From the NCBI GenBank assembly GCA_022828595.1, contig JAKGHH010000005.1:64289655-64353654 (forward strand): a DNA stretch of 64,000 nt, given 5' to 3'. Both the position numbers and the translations under genes were made by a program. Below the pieces are notes generated by a model. That model was not told the origin of the DNA. It searched no databases and saw only the letters and a list, made by a program, of their open reading frames with translations. The DNA is from Nelumbo lutea (taxonomy: Eukaryota > Streptophyta > Magnoliopsida > Proteales > Nelumbonaceae). The number at the start of each line of letters is the position of its first letter. Position 1 is the stretch's first letter. This document shows, piece by piece, positions 33,925 to 44,133 of the stretch.

Positions 33925-35022
33925 TCAACAGGGTTCAATAGTACCTGGAGCGGAGGCATGGTAGGCTGAGGCTCGAGTACTTGAGTGTGCAAAGGCCGAT
34001 GTGGCAGGGGCTGATGATGACTGCGGTGACTGAGCTGAACTGCCAACTTTCTTTTCCAACTGTACTAGAGCAGCCCAAACTGCAGCTAAGGTCTCTAATG
34101 GTGTGCCTCTTGTGCCAGACAAGGATGATGAATCAGTAGTCATAGCCACATGAGCATTACCCTTTTTGTTTCTCAACTTTGCCGGGACCAAATGTGGATG
34201 CAGCTTCCAACATGTTGTGTGTTTAGGTTTCTTGCAATGCTCACACACCACATCCCTTTTATCTTCCTTCTTTCTGTCCCTCTCTGAGTCACCCCCTGTT
34301 TTGGGTTTGACAACTACCAAGGCAGGTGTAAGTGGCTGAGGTTGCATCATGACTTTCCTCCTGGTCTCTTCACTGTGCACTAAGGAGTATGCCTGAGAGA
34401 GGGTCACACTATCTCTGGTCAAAATCTGCTGCCTCACAATATCATATTCTGAATTTAGTCCTGCCAGAAACTCAAACACTCTGTTTGTCTCGATGTGCTT
34501 TCTATGAGTCTGAGCATCTTTGGGACTCTCCCACTCAAGAGTCTTTAAGTGATCAATCTCATGCCACAGGGACTTCAAGGTAGAGAAGCAGACCGAAACC
34601 GGTTTCTCAACTTGTTTAAGGGTATTCACCTCACATTTCAATTCATATGCTCTGGCAACATTAAGGGGTTGGGAGTAAGTTTCTTTCATCACATCCCATA
34701 TCTCCTTGGCTGTCTTTGTCCATAAGTAATTTCGGCTGATATGAGGCTGCATAGAATTGCACAGCCATGTCATAACCAAATAGTTTTCTTGGACCCACTT
34801 GGTATACATAGGGTCTCCCTTGGAAGGTTCTGCCACATCTCCCAAGAAATACCCTACTTTGCCCCTTCCCCCAATAGCCATCATGGCTGATTGGGCCCAT
34901 TCCAAATAGTTTGATCCATCAAATCTTACGGTTGTAATCTGAAAACCTGTCTCAGAACCACCACCATAACTGCTGTTCCCAAAACTGCCTTCTGCCTGAT
35001 TCTTAAACTCCATTTCGGTCAA
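33925..35022 (-). pseudogene. Copia-1 Gag
   Basis: 365-residue reading starting MTEMEFKNQAEGSFGNSSYG. It contains the Copia gag N-terminal domain (RFDGSNYLEWAQSAMMAIGG), the UBN2-type capsid (AKEIWDVMKETYSQPLNVAR, YFSTLKSLWHEIDHL-like) and a zinc knuckle. The knuckle reads CEHCKKPKHTTC, two residues shorter than the CX2CX4HX4C form in Copia-2. It ends at a TGA that replaces the Trp codon just before the protease IDSGASDHMT, so gag and protease are separated by one stop in the same frame. Gag builds the virus-like particle. Confidence 0.88.
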
Positions 35023-35797
35023 GAACCAGAAGTCTCAAAATTAGGGTTACTACAGTCAAAACAGCACTTGGACTATCAACCACAATCACAAAATCAGTAT
35101 AGAACCAATCTGTACTCACAGTAGATGTGCATGAAACAGGTATAAAACTGATCTGAAATCACTAACCACACACAACAGCAACAGTCTGAACTGTTTTCAC
35201 CCCCTTAGAAGAGTTTGAAACCCCAATAGAAAACTGAAAAACAGTTTGAAGAACAATCTGATATGCTGAAGCCAAATTAGGGTTTTAATCAGTCCTTAAA
35301 GCGAATTCTCAGTCGTACACTCCAGATAGCACCGTACGGATAAGGCTTGTATTAGGGGTAATATGAAACCCTAAAACTGATCAATGTTGAGGAGAGAACT
35401 ATTAGGGTTTGCCGTAGTATTAGATCACACGGTTCAGTCCTGTACTAGGGTTTGCCGCAGAGACAAAATCCTAGAGAATAGAAAGATAAAACCCTAGAGT
35501 GGTTCGGCCGCCCTTGCTAGATAGGTCCAACCTATCTTCTCTGAGAGTACTTCTCTCAGAAAATAAAAAAAAAACTTACAATAGGATGTTGTTCGCTGCC
35601 TTCCAAGGTCACCCGAACCCTAGTCTTCTCTGATCACCAACTCACTGCAACTGTGGCAATTCTTCAAACAAATGCTAATCCTCTGGAGATCTCTAAGAAC
35701 CAGTCAATGAACTCTACTTTCTCAGCTTCCAGCCTTAGATGGTTCTCATGGGATCGGCTGGACTAGACTCACATGAGAAACCCTAGCTTTGATACCA

Positions 35798-36163
35798 AGT
35801 AGAAGTTCAGGACTGTTATCAGTCTTGAACCCTAATTGATTTCAGGTTCAAAAATAAGAAGAAAGGTAAAGAGAAAAGAGGAGGAAGAGGGAGGAGAAGC
35901 AGTAGAACACAAGAGTTGAAAAGGAGCAGAAGCTTAATGTTCTGCCGCCGCCACTTTAATTAATATTTATAGGTTATGCTTATTACATGGAAAGGACAGA
36001 TCTGCCCTTAGTCTTTACATAACAAATAGAGCAAAAATAAGACTGAAATAAATAACTGAAACAACTAAATGACCAATAGCTAACCCTAGGAAGACTAGAA
36101 CACCTTCCATCCTACAAACACAGTGGGACCGTAGCTGTGGGGCCCACATCAGTGTTCTCTACA
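35798..36163 (-). repeat. Copia-1 5' LTR
   Basis: 366 bp; carries the element's promoter by analogy. The primer-binding-like TTGGTATCAAAGC lies immediately inside; in place of the GAG of TGGTATCAGAGC it reads AAAG, one change. Confidence 0.92.
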
Positions 36164-36168
36164 TCCAA

Positions 36169-36636
36169 CATGTTGAATTTCCCCAACTAAATGCTAAAAG
36201 ATGACAGATTTTTTGGTTCTGCAAGAAATGGTCAAAGTCAAAGTTAACAGATTGAGAGTGGATCACACTCGTATATATGGTAATTCCCATGATTACTATT
36301 TATAGTAATTGTCCTAATTACTATTTTTAGTAATTCTGGGTTTCTTATATTTAGTAGAATTGAAGAGTTATATTGTCCCAATTTGAAAAGAAAGTTTATA
36401 CTTTTTTCTTTTTGTTTGAAGCTTGAAGAGTTATATTGTCCTAGTAAAAGGAGTTGGGAGTTTCTTATTTCAGGTCTATAAAAGATTGTCTTGGGAGTTT
36501 CTATTTCAGGTCTATAAAAGATTGTCAATGGGTCTTGTAGAGAATAACCTATTCTATTCTTATTTCAGGTCTACCACAGCCAACAGTTGTATAGAAGCCA
36601 TTCTTGCTTCCTCTTCTATTTTCTCTTCTTTATTTG
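36169..36636. other. SEC3 intron with a 36-37-bp tandem repeat
   Basis: A unit containing TATTTCAGGTCTATAAAAGA occurs twice in tandem (36454-36490 and 36491-36526), with a related piece near 36558. Could be a remnant of a plant LTR (TATA-box-like word in the repeat); no paired ends found. Confidence 0.4.
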
Positions 36637-36646
36637 CTTGTTAATA

Positions 36647-36811
36647 CTAGGGAGCCATGACTTGGTGTAATGGTAAAATCTCAGGCTGTCAAGAGTGAGA
36701 ATGTGGGTTCAAATCTGACAGTGGCCACTTGGTGAAAAAAAAAAAGGGTAAGGACTGCATCCAGTCCACCAATCCCAATTATGGAACAACTATTGAGTAA
36801 TGGCCTTTTTA
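36647..36811 (+). mobile_element. tRNA-derived SINE, 165 bp
   Basis: Contains a polymerase III box-A-like TGGTGTAATGGTAAAATC and box-B-like GGTTCAAATCTG about 45 bp later, then GTGGCCACTTGGTG, an internal A run and a tail. Flanked by a 10-bp direct repeat CTTGTTAATA at 36637-36646 and 36812-36821. Non-coding, relies on LINE machinery. Confidence 0.82.
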
Positions 36812-37059
36812 CTTGTTAATATTTGTGACTGAAGCCTATTTTTGTGTGTTCAATTGGTATTAGATTTAGATGATGGCAGTTATGGAGTTGGTTTACAAAG
36901 GATTAAGAGGCATCAATTGTTGAAGAAGAGATAATAGATGTCCTAATCTGAAAAAAAAAAAAGATAAAAAAACATAACCTCTTGCTCTAGAGGTTTGAGA
37001 CAATTAAGTTCCCTTGTCACCTCTTCTTTTTCTCATTGTTATGGAAGGTCACAGCAGAA

Positions 37060-37282
37060 TGACAGTCAAGGTAACAAGGTTGCTGATGAGGGTTTCATCG
37101 AGGACTTTGAGGTGGTTTCCAATGGGCTGAAGGCCCCTCTGCTTGATTTTTCCAATGATACCTTTTCTTTGCAAGCCAGAATGGACCAAGTGAGACATCT
37201 TCATTTTCTTCTTTACAGGTTCAAGGTGGTGTCTGGGCTGAAAGTAATCTTAGCCAAGAGCGAGATGCTCCCCATTTGTGAT
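37060..37282 (+). pseudogene. LINE H reverse transcriptase fragment
   Basis: Reads FIEDFEVVSNGLKAPLLDF, then NDTFSLQARMDQVRHLHFLL and VVSGLKVILAKSEMLPI. The position of the catalytic FADD motif reads FSND, so the catalytic aspartate pair is altered. Interrupted at the GTGAT target site by Copia-3. Left edge uncertain. Confidence 0.65.
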
Positions 37283-37484
37283 TGTTAACAGTACTTGTAC
37301 TTAGCCACAGGGGCTTCTTTGTCATTATACTTTATTTTTATTATTAGTTGGGTCGCCCTATTATAAATAGAATGGTTGGTGCCACCAGCACTAATTTTTG
37401 ACTCCCAAACACTTGTTTCATTCTTCCTCTCTTCTCTCTTCTATCTTTCTTCCCTCTCTTCCTTTGAGTTTTACCAAGAAAACA
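37283..37484 (+). repeat. Copia-3 5' LTR
   Basis: 202 bp, contains TATAAATA (37360-37367) and a CT-rich transcribed part; followed directly by the tRNA-iMet primer site. Confidence 0.87.
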
Positions 37485-37559
37485 AGGTATCAGAGCAGCA
37501 TTCTTGAGTCTAAAGACAGTTTTGATCAAGGATTCCACCTTTTTTTTGGCTTTTTTTTC

Positions 37560-38960
37560 AGATCAAAATATAGGGATACCTACATCAACTGGTTTGAGAG
37601 GAACAACTTGGTTTTCTATTCCCTTCTCTTGGTCGTGTGCTAAGATATAACCTATGAATGTGGTGATTACATGCTGTGAAGGTGTTTGGGGAGTCTCTAA
37701 ATATACCATTCAGATTTGACCTCTATCTGAAAAGAGTTGGATCATTATTAGAATATAGACTGGAAATGTGATGAGGGCGCCAAGGCCTAAAGTCTTTAGT
37801 TTCTTAATGAGTTTTTGCTTTCCTTTTGGAGCTGAATCCTATGAATGAGTCTATCAGGGAGCGGATTTTGAAAAGCAAAGATCTCCCTTCAGTCCAAGAG
37901 GTATATACTGTTGAAATAATGTACTCTGTTGCTAGTAGTCGACTACTAGCAGTATACTGTTCCTAGTAGTTGACTACTAGAAATGTGATGAATAGTTCTA
38001 AGGAGAGCCAGTTGCTTTGGAAGCTAGGGGAGGTACAAATGCAAACAGTGGAAGTTCTTCTTAGAACGGTAATTTCCAGAAGAAGGTGGATGACAATGAT
38101 AAACTCTGGTGCACTCATTGTCAGTGGTCCAAACACACTAGAGACACTTGTTGGGAAGTCCAAGTGGCTTAGGAACTAAGTAAGAAATCAGCATCAAAAT
38201 AGAATAAGAAGACAAGTCAGCAGAGTCAGAAGTACAACTCAACAAATATGGCCTCTTAGGAGAATCAAACTTCAGGCTCCACTATGAATCAAGAACATTC
38301 TTCTAGTTCTGATCCCAAGACATCATCAATTCATTTTGTGACCATCTAGAATTGTATGGTAGAGCACCTCGTCAGATGGATTCTGGCACTATTCCCTCAA
38401 CTTTTCTACGTCTACATCAGGTAACTCTGCCACAACCTTCCATGTATCTTCTCATACTTCAGCCTCAAATCACATGATGGGTAAGTCCAATTTATTTCAG
38501 TCTTATAACCTATTCTCTAGAAGGGATAAGGTGAGACTAGTTGATGGCTCATTCTCCTTCATAGCTGATCAAGGAACCATCTCTCTCCCCTTTAGCCTTA
38601 CTCCATCTAATGTATTGAATGTTCCTAAACTTCCTATAAACTTGTTTCCATTAGTAGCATTACCAATTTGTTGAATTGCGCAATAACCTTTTTCCCTTCT
38701 TGTGTGATATAGGATTTGACCTCAGGGAAGACGACTGGTAGAGGTAGTATGGTTGATGGTCTCTATGTGTTGGAGAACAAAGCCAGTCTTGCAACCGCAA
38801 AGTCTATGAGTCAATCCAACAAGAGTGAAGTCTATTATGGCACAGTCCTCTTGGCCATGTCTTTTGAGTTATTGAAAATTTTGTTTCCAAAATTGTGTAT
38901 CATTATCCATGTCTAAATTGAAGTGTCAAATTTGTCAATTGAGCAAACATTGTAGAAATC
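37560..38960 (+). pseudogene. Copia-3 Gag and protease remnant
   Basis: Gag is barely readable, but a CX2CX4HX4C knuckle (CTHCQWSKHTRDTC) is present around 38109-38151. The protease region follows at 38465-38640 (HMMGKSNLFQSYNLFSRRDK, RLVDGSF, LNVPKLPINL) with the catalytic DSGA region out of frame. Stops and shifts throughout. Confidence 0.65.
37931..37980. repeat. Two adjacent palindromes
   Basis: GCTAGTAGTCGACTACTAGC (37931-37950) is a perfect 20-bp palindrome. CTAGTAGTTGACTACTAG (37963-37980) is a near copy 12 bp further on. Confidence 0.9.
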
Positions 38961-39840
38961 CTTTTCCTTTAAAAAATAATAAAGCTGAATTTCCTTTTCG
39001 TATTGTTTATTCTAATATTTGGGGCCTTGTTACTTTACCTTCCAAGAGTGGTTATCATTATCAATACCTTATCATGCTTATTAACGACCATTCCAAATAT
39101 GTATGGATGCATCCAATGCAGTCTTTAGATGAAGTTCCAAAAATTGTGAAGCACTTCCAATGTATGATATTTACCCAGTTTCAAATTGAAAATTCAAATA
39201 TGCCAGCCTCACAATGCCAAAGAGTATTTCCGCTGTGACTTCACGAAGTTTTTTGCCTCATGTGGATCCCTTCACCACATTTCTTGTGCTAAAACACCCC
39301 AATAAAATGGCATTGCAGAAAGAAAAAACTGCCATCTCCTTGGAGCTGCATGTGGGTTGTTACTATGTATGAATGTTCCCAAACATTTCTGGATAGATGT
39401 TGTTTTACTTGGTGCATATCTCATTAACCATATGCCATCTCAGTTGTTGGAGTACAAGGCCTCACATCAACTCCTGTTTCCCAAGGCCCCCTTGTTTTTT
39501 TTGTCCCTATGTGCGTGTTTTGTTATCATTATTTTGTTCACAACCTATCTCCCTCTCATGGTAAACTCAACCATCACACCATTCCCTATGTTTTCCTAGG
39601 TTACCCTTCTTCTCAAAAGAGTTACCAATGTTTTGACCCTATCTCCAATAAGTACTATGTATCTAAGGACGTGTCCTTTGATACTGAGCCATTTTTCTTG
39701 TTTCTCCTTAAGGGGAGAGCAAAGTTGAGGACAAGTGTGTTCAAGTTCAGCTTCCTCTTCTTCCTGATCCTCCTCCATTCCATGTTTTCCTTCACCGTTA
39801 TAAGGGTTAGCCGAGTTCAAGAGCCAAGAGCAACTTGAAA
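38909..39840 (+). pseudogene. Copia-3 integrase remnant
   Basis: Reads CQICQLSKHCRNPFPLKNNK (zinc region), IVYSNIWGLVTLPSKSGY (usual HSDVWGP altered), then in other frames NGIAERKNCHLLGAA, HFWIDVVLLGAYLINHMPS and FLGYPSSQKSYQCFDP. Frame changes at about 39238, 39357 and 39509. Confidence 0.75.
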
Positions 39841-41183
39841 TTATACCACCAGTATCATTAGATTCTTCGGGGGAAAATCCTTCTCAGTCAGGTACCATTG
39901 TTCCTATTGATATGCCTAACCCCATTGATATAGATACTTATGTTGTTGATGACCTTGACATTCCTATTGCTAAAAGAAAGGGTGTTAGGTCCTATACCAC
40001 AAGCATCTCATTTCCCATTTTGTTTCCTATGAAAACATCTCACCTTCTTTTCGTGCGTTTCTTTCTTCTATTAACAGTGTTCCTATCCCTAAGAATGTGG
40101 CAAAGGCCTTGTTGGTACATGAATGGATAGATGCAACTGGGTATTTATAGTGAAACATAGGGCTGATGGCATAATGGAAAGGTATAAGCCCAGTTGGTAG
40201 CAAAGGGATTCACGCAAGTGTACGGAGTGGATTGTGCAGAGATATTTGCCCCAGTGCCCAAGATGAACTCCATTAGAGTCCTCTCATTGGTAACTAATTT
40301 TCACTAAGATCATCAACTAGATATCAAGAATGCCTTTTTGAATGGTAATCTAAAAGTAGAGGTGTATATGGTTCAATCCCCTGGTTTCTGTGCTAAAGGC
40401 AGTGAGCAGAAAGTGTGCAAACTAAAGAAATCCTTGTATGGCCTAAAACAATCACCAAAGGGTTGGTTCAGTAGGTTCCATCTAACTATACAACAGATCA
40501 GTTTTATACACTATTTGTGAAGGTGGGGAGGTAAAATTGTAGCCTTGATAATGTATGTTGATGACATAGTAGTCACTGGAGATTGGACAAGTGAAATTCA
40601 AAAGATGAAGAAGTTTTTTAGCCACTCATATTGATCATCTAGATCCCTTGAGGTATTTCCTTGAAATTAAAGTTGTCGACTCACAAAAAGGGATATTCGT
40701 TTCTCAAAGGAAATACATCCTAGATCTACTACAGGACACAAGTAAGATGGAAGTAAAGCCAGTTGATTCTCCCATTGGTCCAAATAACAGGTTGGGCGAC
40801 AGGTCACTAACTGACTATCATGGAGAGACCATAAAGATGTGAAGCAATTTCAGAGACTTGTGGAAAGACTTCTATATCTGTCTATAACCCAGACCCAACA
40901 TTGTGCATGTTGTGGGTGTCCTTCATTTCATGCATGCCCTTAAGACCACCCACATAAAGGCTGCAAAGAGAATTCTTAGTATCTTAAGAAGTTTCCAGGG
41001 GTTGGTTTGTTATTCTAGAAGCATGGGCATTTAAAGGTGGAAATGTATACAAATGTTGATTGGGAGGGTCAGTAGATGACAAGAAATCCACCAATGGATA
41101 TTGCACCTTTGTGGGAGGAAACCTAGTCACTTGGAGAAGTAAGAAATGAAGTATGGTGGCTAGGTCCGGTGCAAAGCATAGTA

Positions 41184-41724
41184 TGATGTGGACGCGTATT
41201 GGGAACAGCAACAGCAATGATCCGGTGTTCTCATCCTATCCAATTCGACAGCAACAGTCTTATCCATTCAGTAGATTAGATTAGACTATCTTGTTATTCT
41301 TATCTTATTAAGTTAGTAGATTAGATTATCTTATCTTATTAGATTAGGATTAAGAGAGACTTATCTTATTAGACTAGGATTAAGAGAGATTATCTTATCT
41401 TATTAGACTAGGATTAAGAGAGACTTATCTTATGTTATCAGTCTTATCTTATCAAGATAGAGTTGTAGGTCTCCCTATTAAGCAAGGAGTCTCCTTAGGA
41501 GCAGGACTCTTGTAATCTCCTATTTAAGGAGCCACTATTATTGAATAAAGGCATCCAAAATTTCAGTCAAAGAGAAGAGTAAAGGAGAGTTAGGGTGATC
41601 TCTTGGACAAATCACCCCTTAGGTCGCCACGATAGGGTCAACACGCAAAGGGAGGGGCAAGGGGAAACTAGAGGTTCTCCCCGTGGACGACCCGTGACGA
41701 GATCCTACGCCTGGGCCCATAACA
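41184..41724 (+). repeat. Ty3-type derivative, 5' LTR
   Basis: 541 bp. Contains an internal array of about 30-bp units (TTATCTTATTAGA.TAGGATTAAGAGAGA) at 41300-41430, one unit more than in the 3' LTR, and an 18-bp segment absent from the 3' LTR. GAATAAA at 41543-41549. Confidence 0.9.
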
Positions 41725-41749
41725 ACTTGGTATCAGAGCAAGGCGTCAT

Positions 41750-42833
41750 GGGTGATCTGGAGCAGCTGCCGTCCAGGGTCCATGAACTCGAGCACCGGCT
41801 CATGGAGACCAGCTCGGAAGTACGGGAAATCAAGGACAAAGTCAGGGAGCTATGGCGTTTGATGGAGTTATTCCTTTCTAGCAAAGAGAGGAACATAGAA
41901 GGGGTGACAGCCACTAGCGGCCGCTGACCAAATCTGCCGGAGTCTTCCGACGAACAGCAGTTCGGAAACCAGGGGGCTGTAGTCATCCCCAAGTACAGCA
42001 GGTTAGAATTCTCGCCGTACAACAGCAACGGAGATCCCTTGGGTTGGTTGTACCGGTGCGAGCAGTTTTTTCGAAATCAACGGACAGACGACTGGGATAA
42101 GGTAAGCCTAGCTGCCTTTCACTTAACAGAGGAAGCGCAACTCTGGTTCTATCGATTAGAACAGGAAGAACCTGGGCTCAGTTGGACCCAGTTCAAGTCC
42201 TACTGCCTTCTTAGATTTGGGCCCCCATTGATAAGCAACCCCTTAGGCGAGCTGATTAACCTTAAACAAACCGGCACGGTGGTAGAATACCAGCGCCAGT
42301 TCCAGACCCTCCTCGCGAGGGCATCTTCAGTGCGACCGGATCAGCAGGTAGACATGTTCACTGCTAGGTTAGCAGAACCCCTACGGGTGGACGTGGAAAT
42401 GCAGAATCCCCCCAACCTGGTTACAACCATGAATATAGCTCGCACCTTCGAACGCAAACTACAACTCAGCCGCAAAACCTTCAGTATGGGGCGGCCTCCA
42501 TCAGCATGGGCATCCCCGGAACCACTCGGAATGGCTCCATATTCAGCAGCCAGCGAAGAACGGAAGCCACAGACGAGCAACAATTCCAGATCAGCATCCA
42601 GTGTGGGGAGCAGCGTTGTTGCACCCCCTATTAAGCACTTGTCCAGGGCTGAGATGGCGGAACGCAGGGCGAGGGGACAATGTTTTAATTGCGATGAACT
42701 CTACTCAGCAGGGCACAAGTGCAAGAGACTTTTCTGCCTCCTGGTGAAACAAGAGGAAGATGAGGATGAACCCTCTTCATTGGAACCCGATCCAGGAGGG
42801 CAAAGTCATTCCACCTATCCGGGATTCCTTTGA
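41750..42833 (+). pseudogene. Ty3-type Gag with one in-frame stop
   Basis: Starts MGDLEQLPSRVHELEHRLME (a coiled-coil-like N-terminus) and is open in one frame except for a TGA at 41925. Downstream it has the Retrotrans_gag domain (YNSNGDPLGWLYRCEQFF, HLTEEAQLWFYRLEQEEPG, SWTQFKSYCLLRFGP) and a zinc knuckle CFNCDELYSAGHKC (CX2CX6-HX3-4C type), then an acidic stretch and a stop at 42831. Encodes the particle protein only; replication enzymes would have to come from a full-length relative. A single base change separates it from an open frame. Confidence 0.87.
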
Positions 42834-42900
42834 CGGTGTTTCCCGACACCCATCCTAAATTCGAGCTTGAGGACAAGCTCGTAGTCCAAGAGGGGAGTAA

Positions 42901-43392
42901 TGATGTGGACGCGTATTGGGAGCAGCAACAGCAATGATCCGGTGTTCTCATCCTATCCAATTCGGCAGCAACAGTCTTATCCATTCAGCAGATTAGACTA
43001 GACTATCTTGTTATTCCTATCTTATTAAGTTAGTAGATTAGATTATCTTATCTTATTAGATTAGGATTAAGAGAGATTATCTTATCTTATTAGATTAGGA
43101 TTAAGAGACCTTATCGTATCTTATCAGTCTTATCTTATCAAGATAGAGTTGGAGGTCTCCCTATTCAACAAGGAGTCTTGTAATCTCCTATTTAAGGAGC
43201 CACCGTTATTGAATAAAGGCATCCAAATTTCAGTCAAAGAGAAGAGTAAAGGAGAGTTAGGGTGATCTCTTGGACAAATCACCCCTTAGGTCGCCACGAT
43301 AGGGTTTGCACGCAAAGGGAGGGGCAAGGGGAAACTAGAGATTCTCCCCGTGGACCGACCCGTGACGAGATCCTACACCCGGGCCCATAACA
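42901..43392 (+). repeat. Ty3-type derivative, 3' LTR
   Basis: 492 bp; by eye about 4% substitutions from the 5' LTR plus the length differences. Confidence 0.9.
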
Positions 43393-43683
43393 TAGTACAA
43401 AGCTATGTTTCATGGAATTGTTGAAATTTTGTGGATAAAGAACTTGTTGGGCGAACTAGGATTATAGTTGATAGTTCCGTGTCATTGTATTATGACAATA
43501 AGGTTGCTATCAATATTGCAACCAACCTTGTCCTCCATGATAAAACAAAACATATTGAAGTTGACAACTATCAGGGAGAAGTTGCAACCAACCTTGTCTT
43601 CACAAAGGGCCTACATCACATGCAGCATAGTGACTTGTATGACAAGTTGGGCATGATTGACATCTTGGTCCCAACTTGAGGAG

Positions 43684-43893
43684 TGATAACAGTACTTGTA
43701 CTTGGCTGTAAGGGCTTTTTTTGTCATTATACTTAACTTTTATTATTAGTTGGGTTGCCTATTATAAATAAGACAGCTGATGCTGCCAGCCTTACTTCTT
43801 GACTCCCAAACACTTGTTTCTCTGTTCCTCTCTTCTCTTCTCTCTTCTATCTTCTTTCTTCCCTCTCTTCCTTTGATTTCTACCAAGAAAACA
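43684..43893 (+). repeat. Copia-3 3' LTR
   Basis: 210 bp, preceded by a purine-rich CTTGAGGAG. Confidence 0.87.
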
Positions 43894-44133
43894 GTGGTAT
43901 TGACAATATTGATGTTTTGGCAAAGGAACTGAGCTGTCACATTGCTCTTTTCCTCCCAAATACGTGGGGATGCCACTAGGCGCAAAATGCATTTCTAAAA
44001 GAATTTGGGATCCTGCAGTAGAGTGAATGGACAGAAAATCGGCATCTTGGAAGGAAAGATATTTATCAGAAGGGGACAATCTCACACTAATTGTAAGTGT
44101 TCTTGCTAGCTTGCAAGCTTATTTTATGTCTCT

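Larger units (their letters stand above)
24502..36163 (-). mobile_element. Copia-1, full-length LTR retrotransposon hosting a second Copia
   Basis: LTRs at 24502-24873 (3', 372 bp) and 35798-36163 (5', 366 bp), both ending (minus strand) TGTAGAGAAC...TTCTACT. Target duplication TCCAA at 24497-24501 and 36164-36168. A primer site like TGGTATCA follows the 5' LTR near 35796; a purine tract (TTGAGGGGGAG) precedes the 3' LTR. The element is 11,662 bp, of which 25939-31896 is an inserted Copia-2 (plus 5 bp duplication), leaving about 5.7 kb. By eye the LTRs differ by about nine substitutions and two 3-bp gaps, about 2.5%. Confidence 0.93.
41184..43392 (+). mobile_element. Non-autonomous gag-only Ty3-type LTR element
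   Basis: LTRs at 41184-41724 (541 bp) and 42901-43392 (492 bp), both TGATGTGGACGC...CCCATAACA; target duplication TAGTA at 41179-41183 and 43393-43397. Primer site TTGGTATCAGAGC follows the 5' LTR; purine tract AAGAGGGGAGTAA precedes the 3' LTR. The 1.18-kb interior has gag, then abruptly the C-terminal codons of a Ty3/gypsy polyprotein (HPKFELEDKLVVQEGSN) just before the 3' LTR. Protease, reverse transcriptase, RNase H and integrase are absent. Inserted in Copia-3 RNase H. Confidence 0.9.
39912..43680 (+). pseudogene. Copia-3 reverse transcriptase and RNase H, interrupted
   Basis: 39912-40520: DDLDIPIAKRKG, YGVDCAEIFAPVPKMNS-like, KNAFLNGNLKVEVYM, KSLYGLKQSPKGWF; YVDDIVVTGD at about 40556-40585; 40648-40842 RYFLEIKVVDSQKGIFVSQR. 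RNase H follows to 41183, is cut by the Ty3-type insertion, and resumes at 43393 with YYDNKVAINIATNLVLHDKT (43485-43550). Decayed, with many stops. Confidence 0.78.
37283..43893 (+). mobile_element. Copia-3, plus strand, old and degraded
   Basis: LTRs at 37283-37484 (202 bp) and 43684-43893 (210 bp), ending CCAAGAAAACA; near-matching target duplication GTGAT (37278-37282) / GTGGT (43894-43898). A primer site AGGTATCAGAGC follows the 5' LTR at 37485. LTRs are visibly diverged, by eye around 10%. Coding decayed throughout. Interrupted by a 2.2-kb Ty3-type derivative at 41184-43392. Confidence 0.87.

Noticed and set aside
36244..36640. Full solo LTR
   Set aside because: A tandem repeat with a TATA-like word is present, but no TG...CA ends or duplication could be fixed.
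36647..36720. Possible tRNA gene
   Set aside because: Box A and B words are present but there is no cloverleaf; the A run and flanking duplications show a SINE.
41280..41450. Regularly repeated units resembling a CRISPR array
   Set aside because: Direct tandem units without unique spacers, inside an LTR in a plant genome.
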